This document shows positions 1 through 11,013 of a stretch of DNA of 64,000 nucleotides, piece by piece. Source of the DNA: Saprospiraceae bacterium UBA7687 (lineage in GTDB: Bacteria > Bacteroidota > Bacteroidia > Chitinophagales > Saprospiraceae); contig DLGT01000057.1 of assembly GCA_002482845.1 (NCBI GenBank), positions 10,333 to 74,332 on the forward strand, given 5' to 3'. The position numbers and the translations under genes are program-made. The notes under the pieces are model-generated. The model had not been told where the DNA came from. It made no database searches and saw nothing but the letters and a program-made list of their open reading frames with translations. Each line of letters begins with the position of its first letter. The first letter of the stretch is position 1.

Positions 1-3000
1 ATCAAAATCTCCTGCCCACATAGCCCTATATCCAAATACTACATCATCTTTTAATGCCAATCCTGTATAATCATACCCATTATTAAGCGATGTTCCATAA
101 TCATAAACGGGTTGGCTATTCTTTGTAAAGTCGACTAAAGTTCTTGTAGACACTTTTTGTGACATCACACCCAAATGATTCCTGTGACGAACAACCACAT
201 AACAACTATCCACCAAAACGCCAGAAAATGCTAAAGGACTTACGCCATTGATATCGACAATATCGCCATCTCTCTGCAACAATCCTGATCTAGTAGCTAT
301 CACTGTTCTGAAATTAGACTTTGATCTCAATTCTACAAATACCCAATCAACAATGGCATTCTGTCCTGTGATGCTAAAAACGGCTGCTGAATCAATAATC
401 TCCTGATATCTAGGTAATAATCCTGGACCAACATGCGTAAATTTGGAAGTAACATCTATATTAGTTGTTGCAAAACTGTATGGGTCTTTTACAGGAATAT
501 AATTCGCACCATTAAAAGGACTATTGCGAAGATTATCTCTCATCAATGGTCTATTATCAGATGCTTTTTGTCCACCGTTATCTATTAGCGCACCTTCTAA
601 ATACACCCTTAACTGCAAAGTCATATCTCTCAATACCAAGATATGCGCTGTCGCACTTACACATAAGGCTGTAGTGTTTTGATCGCATACCGTGTACACA
701 ATATCTACAGGTCCAGTAAATCCTTGATTAGGTGTAAAAGTCAATTGTCCATTACTACTCAGATAATACGAACCTGATGATACTGACATAGGATTACCCA
801 TACTACCTTGCGCTATAATAGTTTGACCATCATTTTCTGGATCACTATCATTTATCAATACATTGCCATTCAAAGTATATCCTTGGTAAACACTGAAAAA
901 ATCATCCGCAGCAACGGTACTGTTTATTGCCGAAACTGCATTAATGGTGATGATCTGCTTGGATTCCATACAATTACTTGGATCTACATCAGAACATACC
1001 CTGTATATTAAGGTATCCATACCTACATGACCTTGGTTGGGTGTATATATGATATTACCTGATGCATCTATGCTAGCCAGTCCATTGTTTGGCGTTGTAG
1101 TAATCGTTATGTTTTCAGGATACAACTGACATTCCACACCATTGATACATTTATCATTTGCCATCGTATGAATGGTCAAAACTTGTCCGGCAAATGTCGT
1201 GGCTATATCTAAATTAGGTACAATACTTTTTTTACCTGTCAACGGATCTATCACGGTGATAATGAGTTGTGATGTAGGACAACCAAACACATAAGTCGGA
1301 AGACAAACAGATACATTGTATGTGTAAACGCCTACTTTATCTCCAATAAATGTATAAGTACCATCCGCATTAACAACTAAGTTTGATATACTTCCTGAAG
1401 GTTTTGAGACTAAAATCATGGATTGACCATAAGTCGTTCCCACAGGTATTTCATCATTTGTTTTTACATTACCTGATAGTTGAACACCTACAGTGGTGAC
1501 ATTAAAATCTGGATCGATACAACTTTTGATAGTCAATACATCATCAGGTAAGGTACTGATACATCCTGTGATATTGTCCATAAAATAGAATGAAACCTTT
1601 CCCGGTGCGATACCTGTGACCATACCAGAGTTATTAACCTTGGCAACAGTAGGATTAGTACTCATCCAAATGCCACCTGTAGAAGGTGATAATTGGGTGG
1701 TGTAACCAAGACAAACATTAGTAGGTCCCGTGATGGAAACTTCGATTGGCCCTAAAACGTGGATCGGAGATGAATATTCCGATAAACACCCTGAAAAAGA
1801 TTCTTGAAAGGCAAATCTAGCTTCACCCACAGCCAGACCTATGACTACGCCATCATTAGTAATAGTAGCCACAGAAGGTTGATTACTGATCCACGTACCA
1901 CCCGTAGATGGGAAAAGTGAAGTCGTAGCACCTATACAAATATCTGCAGGACCAGTCAAAGCTATGGATGGTTTCCCGACAATAATAACTGGGTTAGATT
2001 GATTAGATGTACATCCTGAACTTGCACTGGTAAATGTAAATCTAGTAATACCTTGTTGAAGTCCCGTCACCACACCTGATGCAGTTATTGAAGCAATACT
2101 AGGATTTAAACTAGTCCAAGTACCACCAGAAGTAGGGCTCAAAGTATTGGTAGCGCCTACACATAAAGTATTAAAATCAGAAGTAATCGCTGGCTTCGTA
2201 TTGACCGTCACTGTTACAATTCCATCAGAGGTGCAGCCTGTGGAATTCTGTGTGAATGAAAACGTCGCGTTGCCACTGTTTAGGCCAGAGACCACTCCTG
2301 AATTATTAATTGAAGCAATAGTCGGTTGATTGCTTATCCACACGCCTCCAGTCGTAGGACTAAGGTTAGTTGTACTACCTATACATATTTGTGACGGACC
2401 GATCAGAGATATAGTCGGCTTAGCATGTATGGTAAACAACTGTGATGGATTAGAGATACAACCTGTACTGCCATCTTGCAAAGTAAAAAATGCTGTTCCA
2501 GCTGCAATTGCAGTCACAACACCTTGATTATTTATAGTAGCCACTGATGGATTGCTGCTTGTCCATGTACCAGCATTAGAAGCAGATAAATTTAGTGTAC
2601 TTCCTATACAAATGCCATTGTTTGTCAATTCATTAATAGTAGGTTTTCCATTGATAATAATAGGAACAGAAGGATCAGATACACAGCCACCATCGGTTGT
2701 GAATACAAAAGTGACACTACCCTGCCCTATGGCTGTTACGATACCAGTATTTGTTATCGTGGCAACATTCGGATTGCTACTCGTCCAGTTTCCACCAGTA
2801 GATGGAGAAAACGATGTTGTGCCATTGATACACAACATAGCATCTCCAAGTAAGGAAATATTTGGTTTTTGACCAATGGTTATTGGAGCGGAAGGATTAG
2901 AAACACATCCCGATGAAGTCTCTGTAAAAATGAAAGTAGCTGTACCAGAACTAATCCCTGTAACGATACCATTATTACTGATCGTCGCTACACTAGGATT

Positions 3001-6000
3001 TGTACTAGCCCATGTCCCACCAGTAGATGGAGAGAGCGAAGTGCTGCCTCCAATACAAATAGAATTTAAGCCATTTATGGTTACAACTGGTTTTGCATAT
3101 ACGGCAATAGGTGCAGTATTAGCCGATATGCAACCAGTTGAAATGTTCGTAAATTTGAATGTCGCTTGTCCAGCTGCCAAAGCTGTAACTACCCCAGCAT
3201 TTGTGATCGTAGCAATGGTAGGATTATTACTTACCCATGTACCTCCGACAGTTGGAGAAAAAGAAGTAGTAGAACCGATACAAAGTTGAGCATCACCTGT
3301 AAGTGTAGTGACTGGTCGACCTGCTACTGTAATGGGCGCAGTCGGATCTGACGTACACATGGTAGTAAAATCTATAAAACTAAAAGTCACCATGCCAGCT
3401 GACAAGGCTGTCACTTGTCCAGAAGAACTTACAATTGCAATAGCATTATTACTGCTGATCCACATACCACCTGACGTAGGTGATAGCTGTGTAGTTCCCC
3501 CTTCACATATTAATGATGCGCCCGTAATGGCAACAACAGGTTTTGAACTGACTACAATATCATCAGTAGGCAATGAAGTACAATTGGTAGTGCTATTGGT
3601 AAAAATAAATGATGCCGTACCTGGAGATACTGCGGTAACCAATCCTGCATTATTCACCGTAGCGATGGATGGATGACTACTCGTCCAGACGCCACCAGAA
3701 GATGGACTTAATTGTGTGGTAAATCCTGTACATAAAATATCATCACCTAGGATAGACACATTAGGACCGACACCCACGGTAACTGGTGCAGAAGGATTGG
3801 AAGTACATCCTGAACCAGATTCTGTATAAGTAAATGTAGCTGTTCCTTGAGACACAGCGGTTACTAAACCACTATTACTAATAGTAGCCACAGCAGGATT
3901 ATTACTAATCCAAGTACCACCCAGACTAGGTGACAATGTAGTCGTAGATCCTACACATATCACAGAAGATCCAGTAATCGTAGTAGTTGGTTTTGAATCT
4001 ACGGTAATAGGCAAAGTCGAATTAGAAACACATCCTGTCACGCTATTAGTAAAAGTAAATGTTGCCGACCCCATAGATAAACCTGTCACAATTCCAGCGT
4101 TATTTACACTAGCTACGGCAGGATTATTACTTGACCACGTCCCTCCTGAAGTAGGCGATAGTTGCGTAGTGGATCCTATACAAATCGAATTAGAACCTGT
4201 TATTGCCACACTTGGTCTTGGATAAACATCAATGACAGCATCCAACACTGTAGAGCAACCAAGGTTATTGGTAACGGTAACAAAATAAGTAGATGAAGGT
4301 AATGATGGTGTCACAGTCACTTGTTGACTTGTTGCATTTGCAGCATTTGCACTCCATAAGTACGTAGGACTTCCTGATGCATTCACCGAAAGGGTAATAT
4401 TGTTACCTTCGCAAATTTGCGTCTGAAGATTCACGATAAATGGTTCATATCTTTGATACACAAATCCTGATGCATTAGCAGAACATCCATTATCGTCCAA
4501 TACAGTTATATAATAATTACCATTTTGGGTAATATCTATAGTTGCTGTACTACCTGTAAAACTATTTGGTCCAGTCCATGCATATGCATATGGAGCAGTT
4601 CCTTGGTTAACCAATGCAGTAAGTTGGGAATCATCCTTAAGACATGCAGAACCGTTATAATCAATGCTTACTTGTGGTTTAGAAACAACAGCAACAGATG
4701 CAGATGGATCAGAAATACAACCTGCTGTATTGGTAAAAACAAATGTCACGTTCCCTACTGAAACTGGAGTCACTTGACCACTATTATTAATGGTAGCTAC
4801 ACTTGGGTTTGTACTTTGCCATGTGCCACCACTACTAGGAGACATGGTCATAGTAATACCTATACAAAGTATAGCATCACCTGGTATAACTGCCACAGGT
4901 TTAGCATGAATGGTTACAATGGATGAAGGTGCAGATGAACAACCGGTAACACTATTTGTAAATGTAAACTGGGCACTTCCTGCTGACAATGCGGTAACTA
5001 GGCCAGCATTATTAATACTCGCTATCGTTGGATTGCTGTTCACCCATGTACCACCAGTGTTTGGCAGAATTGAAATAGATTGACCGACACAAAGAGAAGA
5101 ATTTCCATTAAGATTTATTTGGGGTATATCTGATACATTAATACTTATAAGATTACTATTGTCAGAACAAATAATGCCACTAGTAGTCGTATACACTCTT
5201 CTGAACCTATGGTCACCCAGGGTAAGATTTGATGTCGAATAATCTTTTGTATTGTTAATACCTGATGCTGGAGCAAAAACGCCATTATTAAAACTATACT
5301 CCCAAAGATATGTCCCATTCGATGGTGTTGGTGAAGTACCCGTCAGCTGAATACTTCCTGAAGTTCCACAATAGGTAGATGACATAGTGTTTTGAATCGT
5401 ATTATTATTAATAGGACACCCACAACTACCACCGACATTTATCGATACAATATCAGAGCAACCCTGTGCATTTGTCCATACTAAATTATAAATACCTTCT
5501 TGCGTAAAACCAGAAACAATTGTAGTTGGGCTATTTACATTTTGAATAGTCACCGTACCAGCACTTCCACTTCCTAACGTCCATGCACCTGTGCCCGTAG
5601 CTTGCATAGTCGCTTGACCCGTAATATAACAATTTACATTATTAATATCATTACCAGCATTTGGTAAAGCATTGATAGTAATAGGCAAACTTGCATTAGA
5701 AGCACAACCTGCTGTATTGGTAAAAATAAAAGTCGCTGTACCTGCACTTACACCTGTTACTAAACCCGTATTTGTTACTGTTGCTATGGCATTATTGCTA
5801 CTTACCCATGTACCTCCCGTTGATGGTGTCAATGTAGTGGTTTGACCAATACAAATGGCGTTTGACCCCGTAATATTAGTAATAGGTCTAGCTATGACAT
5901 TTATATTTGCATCTAAAACAGACGTACAACCTAAACTATTTGTCACTGTCACAAAATATTGGGAAGATGGTACCGCAGGAGTTACTGTAACTTGACTAGT

Positions 6001-9000
6001 TGTAGCATTTCCTGCATTTGCACTCCACAAATAAGTAGGACTATCTGTCGCATTTACGGTTAGTGTTACAGTATTACCTTCACAAACTTCCGTTACTAGA
6101 TTAGCAATAAATGGTTCATACTTTTGGTAAACATAACCTGATGTACTAGCTGAGCAACCATTGTTATCCACTATTGAGACATAATAATTGCCATTAGCTG
6201 TAATCGAAATAGTTTGTGTATTTCCTGAAAAACTATTTGGTCCAGTCCAGGTAAAGTTATACGGACCACTGCCATTGCTAGCCACAGCTGTTAATTGTGA
6301 ATTATTTGTCAAACACACAGATCCATTATAGTCTATGCTTACAGTTGGTTGATTTACTACTGTTAAAGCCGATGAAGCATTCGAACTACAACCTGTAACA
6401 GCATTTGTAAAAATAAAAGATGTTGTACCTACTGATAATGCAGTCACTAATCCACTATTACTGATAGATGCCACCGTTGGATTGGTACTTTGCCAACTTC
6501 CTCCTGTACTTGGAGTCATAGCCAATGTACTACCAATACAAAGCGTCGATGTACTCGGGTTACTAATAATTGGCCTAGAATTTATGGTAATAGCTGCTGT
6601 AGCAATGGATGCACAACCTGCTGTATTTGTAAAAGTAAAAGTTGCCGTACCTGCGCCTACGCCTGTTACCACACCTGCATTTGTCACAGTAGCAATGGCT
6701 GTATTGCTACTAGCCCATGTACCGCCTGTTGTTGGAGATAAGGTAGTAGTTGCACCTACACAAATAGCTGTAGGACCTGTAACGCTGACGGTAGGTCTTC
6801 CATTTATAGTGATAGCTGCAGTAGCAATAGATGGACAGCCTGCTGTATTTGTAAAAGTAAATGTTGCTGTACCTGCACTTACACCTGTTACCACACCTGC
6901 ATTTGTTACGGTGGCAACGGCTGTATTACTACTGACCCACGTACCACCTGTTGTTGGAGATAAGGTAGTTGTTGCCCCAACACAAATGGCTGTAGGACCT
7001 GTGATACTTACCGTTGGTCTTGCATTTATGGTGATAGCAGCGGTAGCAAAAGATGTACAACCTGCTGTATTTGTAAATGTAAATGTAGCTGTACCTGCGC
7101 TGACACCTGTAACAACACCTAAATTTGTAACAGTGGCAACGGCTGTATTACTACTGACCCATGTACCACCTGTAGTTGGGGATAAGGTAGTAGTTGCACC
7201 TACACAAATGGCTGTAGGACCTGTGATACTTACCGTTGGTCTTGCATTTATAGTAATAGCTGCTGTAGCAATGGATGCACAACCTGCTGTATTTGTGAAG
7301 GTAAATGTTGCTGTACCTGCACTTACACCTGTCACCACACCTGCATTTGTTACGGTAGCAACAGCTGTATTGCTACTCGCCCAAGTACCACCTGTTGTCG
7401 GAGATAATGTTGTGGTTGCCCCTACACAAATAGATGTAGGGCCTGTGATACTTACCGTTGGACGAGCATTTATGGTAATAGCAGCTGTACCATTTGAAGC
7501 ACAACCTGCTGTATTTGTAAAGATAAAAGTTGCTGTACCAGCGCTGACACCTGTAACCACACCAGCATTTGTTACTGTGGCAACAGCAGCATTGCTACTA
7601 GACCAAGTACCTCCGGTCGTAGGTGATAAAGTGGTCGTACTACCTACACAAATGGTGGTAGGTCCTGTGATACTCACTGTTGGTTTAGCACTAACTGAAA
7701 TCGGAGATGTGGCATTTGACACACATCCAGAACTAGTATTTGTAAATGTAAAAGTTGCTGTCCCTGCACTGACACCTGTTACTACTCCAGCATTTGTAAC
7801 TGTGGCAATAGCAGCATTACTACTTGTCCAAGTACCACCTGTGGTAGGTGACAATGTAGTAGTCGCCCCTATACAAATGCCTGCTGCACCAGTTATGCTT
7901 ACCGTAGGTTTTGCGTTAATAGTGACGGGCAAAGTTGCACTAGATGTACAACCAGAAGATGTTTCAAAAAACGTAAATGTAGCAGTACCAGCTGAAACGC
8001 CCGTTACCACACCAGCATTTGTTACCGTAGCTACAGCAGTATTACTACTCGTCCAAGTCCCACCAGTTGTTGGTGAAAGTGTTGTTGTATTGCCCACACA
8101 AATACTAGAAGGACCTGTGATATTTACTTTTGGTTGAACCACTATTATTTTTACATTCGATAGATTTTGTCCACATTCTGGTCTACCATCACATTCAAAA
8201 ATGGCTCTATAATAAACATCTTGATAAATAGGACCTGTAGTGTATACATCTGAATTTGCACCCACAATATTTGACCAATTTTCTAGATCTGTTGATGATT
8301 GCCACTGTAAAACACAGTTTCCTACACTTCCAGTCTTGTCAGATGTAAGAACGATCGATTGTCCAGGACAAATATTACCCGTACCATCCACACTAACTGA
8401 AGGACAAGCTATGGCTGTATTAAATTCATAACATTTAAAATATAATGAATTTAATCTTTCTTCACCACCTGAGCCATTGTATGGAACGCCACTATAATCA
8501 CCACCATAAGTAACTGTAATAGAATTTTCATCTGTAAATATAAATGAAATCATACCCGTTAAATCGGTTTCGTCAACACCTGGAAATGCGGGTAAAGCAC
8601 CTTTAGCTTTTAACGATCCTGACAGAGATAAGGTAGTGGGTGATTGCAATTGATATGCATCAAAAGAATTAGTTTGAGCAAATTCCCTTATTGTATTGGC
8701 ATCACCATCTACATCAAGGGCAGTCATATTTATTTGCGATATATTTTTAGGTGTTGTTGTGCCTGATTCATAAAAATTGAATTTAAAAGTTACGCTTTTT
8801 TCACCCGCTGGATCATTATTTCCAGGCGAGTTATACCAGTTATAATCTATAATCGGTTGGAAAGCATCGTCATAACCACCATTCGTGGCAGCTGGCTCAT
8901 CTAAGCTCATCAATACAATATCGGTGTGAGACCTGGCAGTAATGATTACCTCTGCATCTGTTGCTGGAAGTACATTTGTAAACTTGTATTTAGCCCCTAC

Positions 9001-11013
9001 TTGGCCAGCAGTACCTGAAATAAGTGTTGGGCTTCTAAATGAAAAAGTAGGTGTTTCACAAGTTACGATTTCACTACAAGTGGGTCTAAACTGCACATTG
9101 TCAATATAAACACTTCCTATCGCAGTCCCCACATTAAATAATAAATTAACAAGATCTGTTACACTTGTATTTGCAGTAAATTGGAAGCTAAATGATTTTT
9201 TAGTCGTCGTTAGAGCGCACGTTTGACTGAAGTAATTAGTGTATGGTGATTGATTTAATTGAAGTCCAACAGAAATATTTCTATTACTGGTAGCCATTGC
9301 ATCAAATGAAATTACATAATTCTGATTCTGAACGATAGATTTTCCTGATTGTATAAGCTGTGCATGCCAATCAACGCCTAACACTGTAATGATATTAGCT
9401 TTCGCAGAATTAACACCAGATAGTTTGCTGGTATTATCAATGGCCAAGTTGGCAACCGTGCCTAATTGTGTGTTGAACGACCAATTATTTGTGCCATTAT
9501 CAAATTCACCATTTGTAATATATCCACAATCGGGATCTAGACAATCTATAAGCCCATCACCATCGTCATCAAATCCATTACCGCAGATTTCTCCACAATT
9601 GACAGGACGTAGATTGCTACCTGGAATTATAGTCCAAGAGCTATTAACAGGTGTTTTCCAATACACTTGAAAATGATCTCCTCCGGATCCTTCTTTATGC
9701 AATAACTCTACATAGTAATTTTGACCTGCAATTAGATATATTTCAGCTGTCGTTTGAGTCGTATATTTTGTATATTCTGTAACTCCAGTCCAACCAGCAA
9801 CACTTGCTACAAGCACTTTATTATTTGGTGAAGCGTCACTACTTAGATATAATTCACCTGCATCATCTGATGTTAAATTAAAAGTATAATACCCAGTAAC
9901 GGTAGGAGAAATGGCTCCTCGCACCCTTGAACCATAATTATCACCAACATCTATAGGTCCTTGAAAACTAGTTACTTGACTTGTTTCAGTAGGACTATTC
10001 GGAAAGGTCGTAAGGCTAGTTAGATCAGAGATCAATACACCAGAAACATTCAACCATTTTTGAACCGTTATGCCACCAGTCGCACAATAATATCCACAAT
10101 CAGAATCTTGACTGTCAATAAAACCATCACCATCGTCATCTATATTATTATTACAAATTTCACCAGCAAACATATTGATGACTACCCTACCATGACCACC
10201 TGTTCCGCCTAGTGTATTGGTAGATGTACGGTATGAACCACCACCTCCACCACCAGGTTGAGATCCTGCTATTCCATTACCATTAGAAGCTGTACGTCCA
10301 GCTCCACCATTTCCGCCCCCAGTTGGTGCTATCGCTCCAGCACTTGTTGTAGCACTAACTCCAATGGCATATAGTCCTGCAGCAGATCCACCACCACCAG
10401 CTGCTGTTGTACTTATTCTATCTGATCCTCTCCCACCATCGTACTTTATCAATCCTATCCCAGCAGATGCAGCACCACCCAAAGCTCCAGAAATATTATT
10501 ATCAGGAACACTAGCTCCCCCTTTTGCTAACACAAATGAATTCCCTACAGTATTGATAGACATCCATGAGTCTTGACCAGCTGCCGTTGTACTACTACCC
10601 TGCCCGACAAAAACAGTGTAAGTCTGACCAGCCGTAACCTGAATTGTTTGCTGTGAATAAGCACCACCACCGCCACCACCATAAGCATTACTGCCTGATG
10701 TCCGTGATCCACCGCGACCACCTGCACCCCATACATCTACAGTAATCTGAGTGACGCCTGCTGGCACAGTAAAAGTATATGTGCCTGGCGAGTTGTACGT
10801 AACAGGGTCTGGATTCAAAACGATATTGGCCGGAGTATTTACACTTCCAATCATCATCATTTGGCCTGTAAACCAAATAAATAGTGTTAAATAAATTCTT
10901 TGAAAATCGTAATATTTGGAGGTATGCTTCTTTGACAAAAAGCGAAATATTACAATGGAATATTCGGTGAGCTTAGAAGCATAATTAATGCTTCTTCTAT
11001 AGGAAGGATTCAT
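1..11013 (-). CDS. giant secreted multidomain adhesin (C-terminus beyond window)
   Basis: An open minus-strand frame of 3671 codons starts at ATG 11013 and is still open at base 1. The next in-frame stop upstream is at 11038-11040, which fixes the start region. The N-terminus has a basic stretch of about 40 residues and then a hydrophobic signal-like segment (LTLFIWFTG). Next come a Gly-rich domain (about 10.75-10.2 kb), Asp-rich DDDGDG motifs, a PA14 domain (about 10.1-9.65 kb, ending GGDHFQVYW), a second Asp-rich linker, a carbohydrate-binding-like domain (ITNGEFDNGTNNW), about 23 Big2-like repeats with interspersed Ig/PKD-like domains, and a distal module containing VELRS and VVRHRNHLGVM that I associate with Saprospiraceae surface proteins. 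Inference: a cell-surface or matrix adhesin exported by Sec and T9SS. The sorting domain would lie off the left edge. Frame continuity rests on sampled translation and the absence of competing long minus ORFs. Confidence 0.9.
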   Translation of the reverse strand, partial: MNPSYRRSINYASKLTEYSIVIFRFLSKKHTSKYYDFQRIYLTLFIWFTGQMMMIGSVNTPANIVLNPDPVTYNSPGTYTFTVPAGVTQITVDVWGAGGRGGSRTSGSNAYGGGGGGAYSQQTIQVTAGQTYTVFVGQGSSTTAAGQDSWMSINTVGNSFVLAKGGASVPDNNISGALGGAASAGIGLIKYDGGRGSDRISTTAAGGGGSAAGLYAIGVSATTSAGAIAPTGGGNGGAGRTASNGNGIAGSQPGGGGGGSYRTSTNTLGGTGGHGRVVINMFAGEICNNNIDDDGDGFIDSQDSDCGYYCATGGITVQKWLNVSGVLISDLTSLTTFPNSPTETSQVTSFQGPIDVGDNYGSRVRGAISPTVTGYYTFNLTSDDAGELYLSSDASPNNKVLVASVAGWTGVTEYTKYTTQTTAEIYLIAGQNYYVELLHKEGSGGDHFQVYWKTPVNSSWTIIPGSNLRPVNCGEICGNGFDDDGDGLIDCLDPDCGYITNGEFDNGTNNWSFNTQLGTVANLAIDNTSKLSGVNSAKANIITVLGVDWHAQLIQSGKSIVQNQNYVISFDAMATSNRNISVGLQLNQSPYTNYFSQTCALTTTKKSFSFQFTANTSVTDLVNLLFNVGTAIGSVYIDNVQFRPTCSEIVTCETPTFSFRSPTLISGTAGQVGAKYKFTNVLPATDAEVIITARSHTDIVLMSLDEPAATNGGYDDAFQPIIDYNWYNSPGNNDPAGEKSVTFKFNFYESGTTTPKNISQINMTALDVDGDANTIREFAQTNSFDAYQLQSPTTLSLSGSLKAKGALPAFPGVDETDLTGMISFIFTDENSITVTYGGDYSGVPYNGSGGEERLNSLYFKCYEFNTAIACPSVSVDGTGNICPGQSIVLTSDKTGSVGNCVLQWQSSTDLENWSNIVGANSDVYTTGPIYQDVYYRAIFECDGRPECGQNLSNVKIIVVQPKVNITGPSSICVGNTTTLSPTTGGTWTSSNTAVATVTNAGVVTGVSAGTATFTFFETSSGCTSSATLPVTINAKPTVSITGAAGICIGATTTLSPTTGGTWTSSNAAIATVTNAGVVTGVSAGTATFTFTNTSSGCVSNATSPISVSAKPTVSITGPTTICVGSTTTLSPTTGGTWSSSNAAVATVTNAGVVTGVSAGTATFIFTNTAGCASNGTAAITINARPTVSITGPTSICVGATTTLSPTTGGTWASSNTAVATVTNAGVVTGVSAGTATFTFTNTAGCASIATAAITINARPTVSITGPTAICVGATTTLSPTTGGTWVSSNTAVATVTNLGVVTGVSAGTATFTFTNTAGCTSFATAAITINARPTVSITGPTAICVGATTTLSPTTGGTWVSSNTAVATVTNAGVVTGVSAGTATFTFTNTAGCPSIATAAITINGRPTVSVTGPTAICVGATTTLSPTTGGTWASSNTAIATVTNAGVVTGVGAGTATFTFTNTAGCASIATAAITINSRPIISNPSTSTLCIGSTLAMTPSTGGSWQSTNPTVASISNSGLVTALSVGTTSFIFTNAVTGCSSNASSALTVVNQPTVSIDYNGSVCLTNNSQLTAVASNGSGPYNFTWTGPNSFSGNTQTISITANGNYYVSIVDNNGCSASTSGYVYQKYEPFIANLVTEVCEGNTVTLTVNATDSPTYLWSANAGNATTSQVTVTPAVPSSQYFVTVTNSLGCTSVLDANINVIARPITNITGSNAICIGQTTTLTPSTGGTWVSSNNAIATVTNTGLVTGVSAGTATFIFTNTAGCASNASLPITINALPNAGNDINNVNCYITGQATMQATGTGAWTLGSGSAGTVTIQNVNSPTTIVSGFTQEGIYNLVWTNAQGCSDIVSINVGGSCGCPINNNTIQNTMSSTYCGTSGSIQLTGTSPTPSNGTYLWEYSFNNGVFAPASGINNTKDYSTSNLTLGDHRFRRVYTTTSGIICSDNSNLISINVSDIPQINLNGNSSLCVGQSISILPNTGGTWVNSNPTIASINNAGLVTALSAGSAQFTFTNSVTGCSSAPSSIVTIHAKPVAVIPGDAILCIGITMTMSPSSGGTWQSTNPSVATINNSGQVTPVSVGNVTFVFTNTAGCISDPSASVAVVSKPQVSIDYNGSACLKDDSQLTALVNQGTAPYAYAWTGPNSFTGSTATIDITQNGNYYITVLDDNGCSANASGFVYQRYEPFIVNLQTQICEGNNITLSVNASGSPTYLWSANAANATSQQVTVTPSLPSSTYFVTVTNNLGCSTVLDAVIDVYPRPSVAITGSNSICIGSTTQLSPTSGGTWSSNNPAVASVNNAGIVTGLSMGSATFTFTNSVTGCVSNSTLPITVDSKPTTTITGSSVICVGSTTTLSPSLGGTWISNNPAVATISNSGLVTAVSQGTATFTYTESGSGCTSNPSAPVTVGVGPNVSILGDDILCTGFTTQLSPSSGGVWTSSHPSIATVNNAGLVTAVSPGTASFIFTNSTTNCTSLPTDDIVVSSKPVVAITGASLICEGGTTQLSPTSGGMWISSNNAIAIVSSSGQVTALSAGMVTFSFIDFTTMCTSDPTAPITVAGRPVTTLTGDAQLCIGSTTSFSPTVGGTWVSNNPTIATITNAGVVTALAAGQATFKFTNISTGCISANTAPIAVYAKPVVTINGLNSICIGGSTSLSPSTGGTWASTNPSVATISNNGIVTGISSGTATFIFTETSSGCVSNPSAPITIGQKPNISLLGDAMLCINGTTSFSPSTGGNWTSSNPNVATITNTGIVTAIGQGSVTFVFTTDGGCVSDPSVPIIINGKPTINELTNNGICIGSTLNLSASNAGTWTSSNPSVATINNQGVVTAIAAGTAFFTLQDGSTGCISNPSQLFTIHAKPTISLIGPSQICIGSTTNLSPTTGGVWISNQPTIASINNSGVVSGLNSGNATFSFTQNSTGCTSDGIVTVTVNTKPAITSDFNTLCVGATNTLSPTSGGTWTSLNPSIASITASGVVTGLQQGITRFTFTSASSGCTSNQSNPVIIVGKPSIALTGPADICIGATTSLFPSTGGTWISNQPSVATITNDGVVIGLAVGEARFAFQESFSGCLSEYSSPIHVLGPIEVSITGPTNVCLGYTTQLSPSTGGIWMSTNPTVAKVNNSGMVTGIAPGKVSFYFMDNITGCISTLPDDVLTIKSCIDPDFNVTTVGVQLSGNVKTNDEIPVGTTYGQSMILVSKPSGSISNLVVNADGTYTFIGDKVGVYTYNVSVCLPTYVFGCPTSQLIITVIDPLTGKKSIVPNLDIATTFAGQVLTIHTMANDKCINGVECQLYPENITITTTPNNGLASIDASGNIIYTPNQGHVGMDTLIYRVCSDVDPSNCMESKQIITINAVSAINSTVAADDFFSVYQGYTLNGNVLINDSDPENDGQTIIAQGSMGNPMSVSSGSYYLSSNGQLTFTPNQGFTGPVDIVYTVCDQNTTALCVSATAHILVLRDMTLQLRVYLEGALIDNGGQKASDNRPLMRDNLRNSPFNGANYIPVKDPYSFATTNIDVTSKFTHVGPGLLPRYQEIIDSAAVFSITGQNAIVDWVFVELRSKSNFRTVIATRSGLLQRDGDIVDINGVSPLAFSGVLVDSCYVVVRHRNHLGVMSQKVSTRTLVDFTKNSQPVYDYGTSLNNGYDYTGLALKDDVVFGYRAMWAGDFD
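1500..8140 (-). repeat. Big2-like tandem repeat array (222-225 bp unit)
   Basis: About 23 copies of a 74-75 residue Ig-like unit lie inside the giant adhesin. The unit reads roughly ICVGATTTLSPTTGGTW, then SSNTAVATVTNAGVVTG, then VSAGTATFTFTNTAGC. A conserved point in the unit occurs at 6941, 7163, 7385, 7607, 7832 and 8057, giving spacings of 222, 222, 222, 225 and 225 bases. Copies between about 6.6 and 8.1 kb are the most alike; those towards 1.6-4.1 kb are more diverged. Non-Big2 domains interrupt the array at about 4.2-4.7, 5.1-5.65 and 5.9-6.4 kb, and the 4.2-4.7 and 5.9-6.4 kb inserts are copies of one another. Near-identity of adjacent units suggests recent duplication or gene conversion and makes this stretch prone to copy-number change and assembly collapse. 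Confidence 0.85.

Noticed and set aside
141..212. No tRNA, rRNA, riboswitch, CRISPR, integrase or transposase recognised anywhere in the window (coordinates nominal)
   Set aside because: I looked for CCA-type acceptor ends, FMN-riboswitch-like leaders before ribE and transposase motifs by eye and saw none. A covariance-model scan would be needed to exclude weak cases.
2147..3676. Series of plus-strand ORFs of 60-137 codons
   Set aside because: Same cause: they are antisense to the Big2-like repeats of the giant adhesin.
6482..8137. 551-codon plus-strand ORF with strongly repetitive translation
   Set aside because: It is the complement of the Big2 repeat array. The 222-base units happen to lack stops on the other strand, and the minus frame encodes recognisable Ig-like repeats.
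1500..8140. Regular spacing suggestive of a CRISPR or satellite array
   Set aside because: The unit is 222-225 bases, a multiple of three, and codes for a protein domain. There are no short repeats with unique spacers.
10545..10876. Two minus-strand ORFs of 62-63 codons
   Set aside because: They are out-of-frame readings of the Gly-rich N-terminal region of the giant adhesin.
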